Assembly: GCA_035533475.1 (NCBI GenBank)
Contig: DATLTS010000048.1
Span: 1 to 52,307, forward strand
Origin: Mycobacteriales bacterium
GTDB lineage: Bacteria > Actinomycetota > Actinomycetes > DATLTS01
Direction of reading: 5' to 3'
Length of the DNA: 52,307 bases
Part shown: in pieces, positions 14,694 through 22,386 of the stretch
How positions within the stretch are numbered: position 1 is the stretch's first letter
Layout: every line of letters begins with the position of its first letter
The notes under the pieces: generated by a model
The model's database searches: none
The model's input: the letters and a program-made list of their open reading frames with translations, nothing else
Told to the model about the DNA's origin: nothing
Program-made: the position numbers and the translations under genes

Positions 14694-15790
14694 GGCTCAA
14701 TCCGCGTACGGGGAGCAACCTCGTCAAGCTGGTGATCTTCGCTGTGTTGACGGGCTTCGTCACCTTGTTGCTTGGGATCACCATCGCGAACGGCGGCCTC
14801 GGCGGCGCAACCGTGACCTACCGGGCGGACTTCAAAGACGTAACCAGCCTGATCCCGGGCGACGACGTGCGGGTCGCCGGTGTTCGGGTCGGGCAGGTCA
14901 AGGGAATCAAGATCGTCGATGACCGGAACAAATGCCCGTTCGCCACCCCGACGTGCCTTCCGGTCTACGCCGAGGTCACGTTCGTCCTACAGAAGAGCGT
15001 CCCGCTGTTCACGTCGGCCCGGGCGGTCATGCGCTACCGAAACCTGGTCGGCCAGCGGTTCGTCGAGATCCAGGAGAGCCCCGGCCCGGCCGGATTGCTT
15101 CCCAGCGGTGGGTTGATCCCGCTGAGCCAGACGTCTCCGGCCCTGAACCTCACGGACCTCTTCAACGGCTTCAAGCCACTGTTCCAGGCGCTGTCGCCGC
15201 AGGATGTCAATGCGTTCTCCTACGACGTCATCCAGACGCTGCAGGGTGAAGGCGGCACCATCGACCAGCTGCTGACGAACTCCGCGTCGCTGACCACGAC
15301 GATCGCCGACCGGGACGCCCTGATCGGTCAGGTCATCAACAACCTGGACGGGGTCCTGGGCACTGTCGACGCACACGACCAGGGACTCGATCAGCTGATC
15401 GTCCAGCTTCAGCGGCTGGTGACCGGGCTGGCTCAGGACCGAGGCACGATTGCGGCGTCGCTCGGCAACATCAACAGCCTGGCCGTTTCGACCGCTCAGC
15501 TCATCTCAGATATCCGGCCTCCGCTGCCCGCAGACCTATTCGGGTTGAGTAGCCTCGCCAATTCGCTCGCGACCACCAAGAACAAGGACGGCAAGACCAC
15601 CCTCGACGAGTTCCTGACGACCCTTCCGGACAAGCTCAATCGGATCACGAGCACGGCGACGTACGGCTCCTGGTTCAACTTCTACCTGTGTAACGCGGAC
15701 TACGCGGTGCAGAACCCGAACGGGACCTTGACATACAGCACCGTTCGCCTGCACGTCAATGCCCCCGCCTGCAATGCGGGCGGTGGCTGA
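14690..15790 (+). CDS. mceB: MCE family protein, second subunit (MceB-like)
   Basis: This 366-aa protein has a transmembrane helix (about 10-32) and a MlaD domain (about 38-125: DFKDVTSLIPGDDVRVAGVRVGQVKG, in part, and RYRNLVGQRFVEIQE). The coiled-coil/helical segment has polar heptads, and two cysteines lie near the C-terminus (FYLCNADYA, NAPACNAG) as in other MceB proteins. GTG at 14690 overlaps the previous stop. Confidence 0.92.
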   Translation: MRLNPRTGSNLVKLVIFAVLTGFVTLLLGITIANGGLGGATVTYRADFKDVTSLIPGDDVRVAGVRVGQVKGIKIVDDRNKCPFATPTCLPVYAEVTFVLQKSVPLFTSARAVMRYRNLVGQRFVEIQESPGPAGLLPSGGLIPLSQTSPALNLTDLFNGFKPLFQALSPQDVNAFSYDVIQTLQGEGGTIDQLLTNSASLTTTIADRDALIGQVINNLDGVLGTVDAHDQGLDQLIVQLQRLVTGLAQDRGTIAASLGNINSLAVSTAQLISDIRPPLPADLFGLSSLANSLATTKNKDGKTTLDEFLTTLPDKLNRITSTATYGSWFNFYLCNADYAVQNPNGTLTYSTVRLHVNAPACNAGGG

Positions 15791-16791
15791 TGACCCCGTT
15801 CCGCGAGCGCAATCCGGTCCCGATCGCACTGATCGGGCTCACCGCCATTCTGATCGTCCTGTTCGCTGCCTTCAACGCGCAGAGCCTGCCGTTGATCGGC
15901 GGGGGCACCACCTACTACGCCGATTTCACCGACGCGAGCAACCTTCAGCCCAACGACGATGTCCGGCTGGCCGGCGTGAAGATCGGGTCGGTCGAGTCCA
16001 TCGCATTGCACGGCACAGTCGTGCGGGTGGCTTTCCGGGTCAAGGGAACGACCCTGGGCGGTCAGAGCCATGCCGAGATCGAGATCAAGACCCTGCTCGG
16101 CCAGAAGTACATCCTCATCGACTCCGAGGGCAGCGGTCAGCTGGCCTCCGGCGCCGTGATACCGGTGACCAGGACCACCACACCCTTCGACGTCACGACC
16201 GCGTTCATCGGTCTGGCGCAGCACATCGAGGCGATCAACACCACCCAGCTCGCGCAGGCCTTCACGACGATCGCCTCGGCGTTCTCGACCTCCCCGCCCG
16301 AGGTGAAGTCCTCCCTGGTCGGCCTTCAGCGACTATCCACGACCATTGCCTCCCGCGACGCGGTGCTCACCGACCTGCTCGGTCATGCTCAGAACGTGAC
16401 CGCGGAGTTGGCCGCGCGCGACGCTGAGGTGACCAAACTGATCAACGACGGTGACCTCATTCTGCAGACCCTCAACGAGCAGTCCGCGGTCATCCATGCC
16501 CTGCTCGTCAACTCCGCGGAGCTGGCCAGCCAGCTCACCGCCCTGGTGGCGGAGAACCGGGCCGCACTGACACCCGCCCTGACGAACCTGCATTCGGTGA
16601 TCACCATCCTCCAGAAAGACCAGTTCGATCTCGTGAACTCGGTGCACCTGCTTGCCCCCTTCGTGCGGGACTTCACGAACACCCTGGGCAACGGGGAATG
16701 GTTCGACACCCTGGTCGCGAATCTCCCGCCGCCGTCCAACCAGGTCCAGCTGGGTCCCCAGTCCTCGTCCGGGCCGCCGGGGGGGCACTGA
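15790..16791 (+). CDS. mceC: MCE family protein, third subunit (MceC-like)
   Basis: This 333-aa protein has an N-terminal membrane anchor (ALIGLTAILIVLFAAF), a MlaD domain (DASNLQPNDDVRLAGVKIGS, LLGQKYILIDSEG), then long helices with regular polar repeats (ALLVNSAELASQLTALVAE). The ATG shares its A with the TGA of the preceding gene. It lacks the long proline-rich tail seen in some MceC proteins. Confidence 0.92.
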   Translation: MTPFRERNPVPIALIGLTAILIVLFAAFNAQSLPLIGGGTTYYADFTDASNLQPNDDVRLAGVKIGSVESIALHGTVVRVAFRVKGTTLGGQSHAEIEIKTLLGQKYILIDSEGSGQLASGAVIPVTRTTTPFDVTTAFIGLAQHIEAINTTQLAQAFTTIASAFSTSPPEVKSSLVGLQRLSTTIASRDAVLTDLLGHAQNVTAELAARDAEVTKLINDGDLILQTLNEQSAVIHALLVNSAELASQLTALVAENRAALTPALTNLHSVITILQKDQFDLVNSVHLLAPFVRDFTNTLGNGEWFDTLVANLPPPSNQVQLGPQSSSGPPGGH

Positions 16792-16792
16792 T

Positions 16793-17899
16793 ATGAGGCG
16801 CCTGCCCCTGTTGGTTGCGGCCGCCGTGGCCGTGCTGATCGCCGCCGTAGCGGTGGCGCTTTCCTCCGGTGCGCCGCAGAAACGGCTCACCGTGATCTTC
16901 CCTCGGGTCACCGGACTCTACGTCGATTCCAGCGTGCGGATCCTCGGCGTCCCCGTCGGCAAGATCACCAAAATCACCCCGGATGGAACCCAGGTGGTCG
17001 TGGAGATCAGCTACGACGCCAAGTACAAGCTCCCCGCCGGCGTCGACGCGATCCTCGTCCCGCCGTCGATCGTGTCGGACCGTTACGTGCAGCTCGCACC
17101 GGTGTACTCCGGCGGACCGCTGTTCGATGCCAGCCAGCCGATTCCGATGAGCCGTACCGAGGTCCCGGTCGAACTTGACCAGATCTTCGGTGAGATCAAC
17201 CAACTCGACGTCGCGCTCGGGCCCAACGGCGCGAACGCGCACGGGGCCCTGGCCCAACTGATTCAGGTCGGTGCCGCGAATCTCGAGGGGAACGGGCAGC
17301 AGTTCCACGACACGGTCGAGGCCTTTTCCCAGGCGATCAGCACCTTGTCGTCAAACCGAAGCAACCTGTTCGGCACGCTGAGCAACCTCGAGAAGTTCAG
17401 CCAGACCTTGGCTCAGGACGACGGGGGCGTCCGTCGGGTGAGCGCCGATCTGGCGACGGTGTCCGCGCAACTCGACAACGAGCGACGGGACCTCGGGCTC
17501 GCGCTCAAGAACCTGGCCATCGCGCTCGGCCAGGTCGCCTCGTTCGTTCAGGAGAACAAGTCCCAGCTCACGGCGGACATCACCGGTCTCACATCGGTGA
17601 CCAGCGGGCTGGTGAGCGAGAAGCGGGCACTCGAAGAGTTCCTGGACAACGCGCCGACCGCCCTCGCCGACCTGGCTCTCACCTACGACCCGGCCAGCCA
17701 GACTCTGCGCACACGCAACAACAGCGGGCAGAGCTTCGGACCCCCGACCAGTCCGCTGAGCCCGTTCTGCCAGCTACTGACCGCGCTCGGTCAGCCGTGC
17801 ACCCTCGCGGCCGGCCCGGCGGTTGGCGTCAGCGCGGGCACCGCGGGCGTGCCGTCCGCGCAGCAGTCGCTCGATGCATTGTTGGGAGCCGGCCAATGA
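16793..17899 (+). CDS. mceD: MCE family protein, fourth subunit (MceD-like)
   Basis: ATG at 16793 (MRRLPLLVAAAVAVLIAAV) is chosen because it begins the membrane anchor directly after the mceC stop. A longer in-frame extension would overlap mceC by about 140 nt. The MlaD domain is at about residues 28-120 (FPRVTGLYVDSSVRILGVPVG, VSDRYVQLAPVYSGG). The helical part and a two-cysteine C-terminal segment (PFCQLLTALGQPCTLA) follow. The product is 368 aa. The stop overlaps the mceE start as ATGA. Confidence 0.92.
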   Translation: MRRLPLLVAAAVAVLIAAVAVALSSGAPQKRLTVIFPRVTGLYVDSSVRILGVPVGKITKITPDGTQVVVEISYDAKYKLPAGVDAILVPPSIVSDRYVQLAPVYSGGPLFDASQPIPMSRTEVPVELDQIFGEINQLDVALGPNGANAHGALAQLIQVGAANLEGNGQQFHDTVEAFSQAISTLSSNRSNLFGTLSNLEKFSQTLAQDDGGVRRVSADLATVSAQLDNERRDLGLALKNLAIALGQVASFVQENKSQLTADITGLTSVTSGLVSEKRALEEFLDNAPTALADLALTYDPASQTLRTRNNSGQSFGPPTSPLSPFCQLLTALGQPCTLAAGPAVGVSAGTAGVPSAQQSLDALLGAGQ

Positions 17900-19116
17900 C
17901 CTACCGCCGGCTCCCCCGGGTCCTCGTCGCCGCGCTCGCCCTCGCCTTCGCACTTGGCGGCTGCTCCCTCACCCAAGGTCTCTACGGGGTGTCCCTGCCG
18001 GGATCGGTCGGAGGCCCGGTCCGGGTTGTCGCCTACTTCGACAACGTCTCCGACCTGGTCCCGCAATCTTCGGTCAAGGTCGCCGACGTGACGGTCGGCA
18101 CCGTGGAGAAGATCACCCTGGCGAAGGTCACCGACCCGAGCGGTCAGCCCAGGTGGGCGGCCAAGGTCGTCATGCAGATCCAGAAGTCGGCGCACCTGCC
18201 CAGCAACACCGTGGCGATCCTTCAGCAGACTAGCCTGCTCGGTGAGAAGTTCGTCGAGCTCGGGCCACCAGCCGGGGTGCCCCCCGCCGCCGGTTTCCTC
18301 AGCCCGACCGGTCCGGACGGCGCGATCACGATCCAATACGGCAACACCACTTCCTACCCCGACATCGAAGCGGTCTTCGGGGCGCTTTCGTTCCTGCTCA
18401 ATGGCGGCGGTCTGGGCCAGCTCGAGACGATCGACTACGAGCTCTCCCAGGCGCTGACCGGCCGCGAGGCCAGCGTTCGAGACCTGCTCCACCAGCTCAA
18501 CGTGTTGCTCGGCGGCCTCAACACCCAGAAGTCGGAGATCGTCCGCGCTCTGAACGCGACCGAGGCGCTGTCCAGTCAACTGGAGGCACAGCGCCAGACC
18601 ATCGCGACTGCGCTCGATGAACTCGGCCCCGGGCTCAAGGTCCTCGCCGACGAGCGGGACCAACTGGTCGGGCTCCTGTCTAGTCTGTCCAATCTCGGTG
18701 TCGTCGCGACCCGGGTGATCAACGCGAGCCAGGCCGCCACCACCGCTGATTTCGCCGACCTGAAGCCCATCGTCGCTCGAATCGCCGCGGCGGGCAGCTC
18801 GCTGCCGCGTTCGCTGGACCTGCTGCTCGACTACCCGTTCCCGCTCGACTCGGTGGCAGCCATCCCAGGCGATTACACGGCCCTCTACGCGACGGTGCTG
18901 GTGAGCCCGCAGACTTGCGCCGTGCTCATGCTGCCGATCAACGTCTGCCCGACGGCCCTGGCCAGCCGTCAGGGCGGTACCACGGGCCGAGGCGCGACCG
19001 GGAACGGGAGCCCGCTCCTTCCGACCGTGAGCCCGCTCGTCCCGACCCAGACCGGACCGGTCGCCGCCGGCGAACAGGCTCTGGAGCGCCTCCTCGGTGT
19101 GGTAGGGACGCCATGA
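17896..19116 (+). CDS. mceE: MCE family lipoprotein, fifth subunit (MceE-like)
   Basis: This 406-aa protein starts MTYRRLPRVLVAALALAFA and has a lipobox LGGC with C23 as the lipidation site. That is the hallmark that separates MceE from the other subunits. The MlaD domain is at about 40-130 (DNVSDLVPQSSVKVADVTVG, LLGEKFVELGPP). Long helices follow, then a glycine/threonine/proline-rich end. The start is ATG at 17896, overlapping the mceD stop. Lipidation should tether it to the outer face of the plasma membrane. Confidence 0.93.
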   Translation: MTYRRLPRVLVAALALAFALGGCSLTQGLYGVSLPGSVGGPVRVVAYFDNVSDLVPQSSVKVADVTVGTVEKITLAKVTDPSGQPRWAAKVVMQIQKSAHLPSNTVAILQQTSLLGEKFVELGPPAGVPPAAGFLSPTGPDGAITIQYGNTTSYPDIEAVFGALSFLLNGGGLGQLETIDYELSQALTGREASVRDLLHQLNVLLGGLNTQKSEIVRALNATEALSSQLEAQRQTIATALDELGPGLKVLADERDQLVGLLSSLSNLGVVATRVINASQAATTADFADLKPIVARIAAAGSSLPRSLDLLLDYPFPLDSVAAIPGDYTALYATVLVSPQTCAVLMLPINVCPTALASRQGGTTGRGATGNGSPLLPTVSPLVPTQTGPVAAGEQALERLLGVVGTP

Positions 19117-20546
19117 TCAGCCGCAGGGTCAAGATTCAACTTGTCGCCTTCGTGATCATTTCGTTCCTAGGGGTGATCTACACCGGCCTCACCTACGTCG
19201 GTATTCACCCGTTCGGTGGGCCGTTTACGGTCACCGCCTATTTCCGTGACTCCGGAGGGATCTTCGCCAACGCCCAGGTCACGGAGCGTGGAGTCCTGAT
19301 CGGCAAGGTCGGCTCGCTGAGCTTCGACAAGAACGTCCCCAACGGGGTCGCCGTTCACTTGCAGATCGACTCGAAATACAAGAACAAGATCCCGGCGGAC
19401 AGCAATGCGATGGTCGCCGACCTGTCCGCGGTCGGCGAGCAATACGTCGACATCGAGCCGCAGACGATGTCCGGCCCCTATCTGCGCGACGGCGGAGTCA
19501 TTTCGTTGAATCGCACCTCGATCCCGGTGGACGACGCGACCATCCTGCTGAACCTGGACAAATTCGTCACCTCAGTCAACATCCCGCAGCTGGAGACGGT
19601 GATCTCCGAGCTCGGGAACGCCTTCCAGGACACCGGGCCCGCCTTGCAACGCCTGATCGACGCCGGGGACGCTCTGACCCAAACGGCGAAGCAGAACCTG
19701 CCCACCGACATCGCGCTGCTCGACTCCGGCCGCACCGTGCTCGACACGCAGCAGGCGCTCAACGGCGATCTGCAGGCTTTCACCGCCAACCTGGCCGGTC
19801 TGTCCGGACAGCTGGTCTCGAGCGATCCCGATTTGCGATCATTCTTGGACAACGGGGTTCTCAGCGCTCAGCAACTCCAGCAGCTGCTCCAGGCTAACCA
19901 GACGGACCTGCCCGTGCTGCTCTCGAACCTGGTCACGTTGGCGCAGGTTCAGGAGGTAAGGATCCCGGGGCTGAAGACGATCCTCGCGCTATACCCGTCG
20001 AACGTCGCCAACGGCTTCCTCACCGCCGGGAGCACGACGCCCGGGCAACCCTTGCTCGGCCATGCCCACTTCGGCATCGCGACGACGCAGAACCCGGCGG
20101 TGTGCACGACCGGTTACGGGACGACGCCCCGTTCCAACGTCCCGAGCAACTACGGGGGACCGGCCAATCTCAACACCTACTGCAACCAATCAGTGCTGGC
20201 GAACGGTGGCTCTTCGGGCCCGTCCGACGTCCGCGGGGCTCGCAACTCGCCGCGGCCGCCGGGGGATAGCACGGAGAATCCGCCGCCGGGCGGGTACAAG
20301 CAGCTACCCGGCGCCACCTACCCGTCGGGCCCGTCCGCGGGACCGCCCCCGAACACCTCGGGTTACCCGTCCGCGAGCGCCGCCCCGGCGGCGCGCGGCA
20401 TGACGATCGCGCCGTATGATCCGCTCACCGGCGTCATCCGGGCGCCCGACGGACAGACCTACGTCCTCGGCGATAGCGGCGGCGAGCAGCAGTACCTGGG
20501 CAACCAGTCCTGGCAGTGGCTGTTGCTGGCTCCCGTCCTCGGCTGA
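19113..20546 (+). CDS. mceF: MCE family protein, sixth subunit (MceF-like)
   Basis: ATG at 19113 (ATGA overlap with mceE) gives 477 aa. It has a basic N-terminus and membrane helix (VKIQLVAFVIISFLGVIYTG), a MlaD domain (FRDSGGIFANAQVTERGVLIG, VGEQYVDIEPQ) and a helical region. A long low-complexity C-terminus rich in Pro, Ser, Gly and Asn (about 330-450) follows. It closes in a short hydrophobic stretch (QSWQWLLLAPVLG) as in other MceF proteins. It completes the A-F set, so the transporter is probably functional. Confidence 0.92.
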   Translation: MISRRVKIQLVAFVIISFLGVIYTGLTYVGIHPFGGPFTVTAYFRDSGGIFANAQVTERGVLIGKVGSLSFDKNVPNGVAVHLQIDSKYKNKIPADSNAMVADLSAVGEQYVDIEPQTMSGPYLRDGGVISLNRTSIPVDDATILLNLDKFVTSVNIPQLETVISELGNAFQDTGPALQRLIDAGDALTQTAKQNLPTDIALLDSGRTVLDTQQALNGDLQAFTANLAGLSGQLVSSDPDLRSFLDNGVLSAQQLQQLLQANQTDLPVLLSNLVTLAQVQEVRIPGLKTILALYPSNVANGFLTAGSTTPGQPLLGHAHFGIATTQNPAVCTTGYGTTPRSNVPSNYGGPANLNTYCNQSVLANGGSSGPSDVRGARNSPRPPGDSTENPPPGGYKQLPGATYPSGPSAGPPPNTSGYPSASAAPAARGMTIAPYDPLTGVIRAPDGQTYVLGDSGGEQQYLGNQSWQWLLLAPVLG

Positions 20547-20588
20547 CACGTCGTCCGACGGCTTCGACCGTCCAGCCCGAGGGAGCGC

Positions 20589-21125
20589 ATGGCCGTCTCG
20601 ACCGATGCTCTCCTGCCGCGCCGGAGTCCCGCCGTGCCGGCTCTCGCGGGCCTGTTGGGTGTGCTCGTCGCGGGAATCATCGCGCTCGCCGTCTTCGTGG
20701 GCCTCTGGTCTGACCGGCTCTCGTCGCTGCGCTCGACGGTGTCCGCCGAGCAGGCCCTGCTGGCCACCGCGCGGCAGGAGGTCTTGAACTTCACCTCATT
20801 CGACTTCCGAAAGCTGGACGGCGAGTTCGCGCTCGTATCTGCGGAATCGACCGGCCCCTTCAAGGCTGACTTCATCAAGAACGAGGCCTCCGTCCGCGCC
20901 AACTTCATCGGCAACAAGCTGGTCTCCCAAGGCCGCATCGACGATGCCGCCATAGCTACCTCTGGCGGCAGCACCGCCACCCTCATCGTCGCCGGCGAGG
21001 ACTACGTTCAGGTACTGGGCGGTACTGCGGATACCAACCCCCTTCGGCTCCGGCTGGTCGTCGTCATGGTGCGGACGAACGGGCATTGGCTGCTCGACTC
21101 GGTCCGCGACGTGGACAGCTCGTGA
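20589..21125 (+). CDS. Mce-associated membrane protein
   Basis: This 178-aa protein has one transmembrane helix (about 16-40: PALAGLLGVLVAGIIALAVF) and an extracytoplasmic domain of the NTF2-like type found in Mas/Mam proteins (TARQEVLNFTSFDFRKLDGE, VMVRTNGHWLLDSVRDVDSS). In mycobacteria, such proteins stabilise Mce complexes. The gene lies 42 bp after mceF in the same direction. ATG at 20589 follows GAGGGAGCGC. Confidence 0.85.
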   Translation: MAVSTDALLPRRSPAVPALAGLLGVLVAGIIALAVFVGLWSDRLSSLRSTVSAEQALLATARQEVLNFTSFDFRKLDGEFALVSAESTGPFKADFIKNEASVRANFIGNKLVSQGRIDDAAIATSGGSTATLIVAGEDYVQVLGGTADTNPLRLRLVVVMVRTNGHWLLDSVRDVDSS

Positions 21126-21144
21126 TCCCGGGCCCGGTGATCAG

Positions 21145-22164
21145 ATGAGCGACGAATCCGCGAGGCGCCGCAGAATCCGGGTGGCCGGGCAACCGGTGCG
21201 GCCGGATCGGGCGGCCAGGGATCCGGACGAGGGCGAGCCGGAACAGCCCGAGGCCGAGGCCGGGCCCGCTGCCGCCGAGCCACAGGAGCCGCAGATCCCG
21301 CCGCGACCTGCGGAGGCGGAGCCGGAAGCCGATAGCGCCCCGACGATCACTGAGACGATCACTGAACCGACATCCGCCCCGCTGGCCGACCCGGTTCCCG
21401 CGCCGCTAGGTGACGAGTTCGAACCGCACAGTGACGAAGCGGTGCGGGTGCCGGAGCTGCCGCCGGAGACGGATCTGCCGCCGCCCCCGGAGCCGGACAT
21501 CTCGTCTGAGCCGGAGCCCGAACCGGAGCCGGAGCCGGAGCCGGAGCCCGAACCGGAACCGGAACCGGAACCGGAGCCGGAGCCGGAAGCCCCTCCCGGG
21601 GGCACGGGCGACCTCGCGCCGCAAGCGGCCGAGGTTGCGGACGACGAGGACGCCCCGGCGGTGATCCCCCCGCGGGACCCCAGGCTCGCCCCCCTGCTGG
21701 TAGCGATCGGGATCGCCGCCCTGCTGGCCGTCGGGCTCGGCGTCGTAGGGTTCTTGATCAAGGGAAGGCTTGATCCGTTGAGCTCCGCGAGCAGTTCGCG
21801 GATCCAGGTGCTCCAAGCGGCCGAGGCCGGGGCGACGGCCGTCATCTCGGTCGACTACCGGCATCTCGGCCGCGACGTCGCCAACGCCAACGCCTACCTC
21901 ACCCCCGCGTTCCGGGCGGGGTACGACAAGTTCCGCGGTCAGATCGAAGCCACCTACCTGACGAACCACTCGGTGATCGTCAGCCAGGTGATCATCGGCG
22001 GAGTCCGTGATCTCACGGCCAATCAGGGCTTCGTGCTGCTGTTCCTCAACCAGTTGACGACCGGCACGGCCGAGGCAGCCGGCCGCTTGGACCGGGACCG
22101 GGTCTTGGTGACCATGGTCAAGCAGAACGGCCGCTGGCTCGTGTCCGGCCTCCAGGCGCTCTGA
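21145..22164 (+). CDS. Mce-associated membrane protein with Glu-Pro repeat domain
   Basis: Residues 1-180 are cytosolic, acidic and proline-rich and include 13 consecutive Glu-Pro dipeptides. A transmembrane helix follows (about 183-205: LLVAIGIAALLAVGLGVVGF). The extracytoplasmic C-terminal domain resembles the preceding gene product (ATAVISVDYRHLGRDVANAN, VTMVKQNGRWLVSGLQAL), which supports membership in the Mce-associated family and an origin by duplication. It is 339 aa and the last gene before the rpoB promoter. A rigid Glu-Pro rod could bridge to a partner in the cytosol, for example the basic ATPase tail. That is inference. Confidence 0.8.
   Translation: MSDESARRRRIRVAGQPVRPDRAARDPDEGEPEQPEAEAGPAAAEPQEPQIPPRPAEAEPEADSAPTITETITEPTSAPLADPVPAPLGDEFEPHSDEAVRVPELPPETDLPPPPEPDISSEPEPEPEPEPEPEPEPEPEPEPEPEPEAPPGGTGDLAPQAAEVADDEDAPAVIPPRDPRLAPLLVAIGIAALLAVGLGVVGFLIKGRLDPLSSASSSRIQVLQAAEAGATAVISVDYRHLGRDVANANAYLTPAFRAGYDKFRGQIEATYLTNHSVIVSQVIIGGVRDLTANQGFVLLFLNQLTTGTAEAAGRLDRDRVLVTMVKQNGRWLVSGLQAL
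21508..21585 (+). repeat. Glu-Pro (EP)13 codon repeat
   Basis: There are thirteen in-frame six-base units of GAG/GAA followed by CCG/CCC. Codons vary between units, so the peptide pattern rather than the DNA sequence seems to be kept. Confidence 0.9.
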
Positions 22165-22266
22165 GCGGCAGCGATTCCCGGCGAGCCTGGTTGACGATTC
22201 CGGCCCGACCCGCCATCCTCGTCCTAGCAGTGACAACAGCAGCCCGGCAGCTCGACGTGGCTCGCC

Positions 22267-22295
22267 TCGACAGCGGTGTGCCTTATGGCTACACT
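22267..22295 (+). promoter_or_regulatory. rpoB promoter (TCGACA-17-TACACT)
   Basis: A -35 TCGACA (22267-22272) and a -10 TACACT (22290-22295) have 17-bp spacing, about 90 bp before rpoB. Of the reconstructable promoters in this window, its -35 is among the two closest to TTGACA. The remainder of 22165-22386 is an untranslated leader with no gene that I can support. Confidence 0.8.
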
Positions 22296-22386
22296 GCACC
22301 TCTGCGCTGCCTTCTGACGACCTCGCCTTGTGGCGGGTCGTCCGGCGTGCGCGCGCTTCGCCCGCGAGCACTTGGAAGGACCCCTC

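Noticed and set aside
16652-16792. Longer N-terminus for mceD
   Set aside because: The extension overlaps mceC by about 140 nt and is Arg/Pro/Ser-rich. The membrane anchor begins at ATG 16793 directly after mceC.
17797-17895. Longer N-terminus for mceE
   Set aside because: It would bury the lipoprotein signal peptide. ATG at 17896 gives a correct lipobox at C23 and an ATGA junction.
18915-19112. Longer N-terminus for mceF
   Set aside because: The added sequence is arginine-rich and lies inside mceE. ATG at 19113 starts just before the membrane helix.
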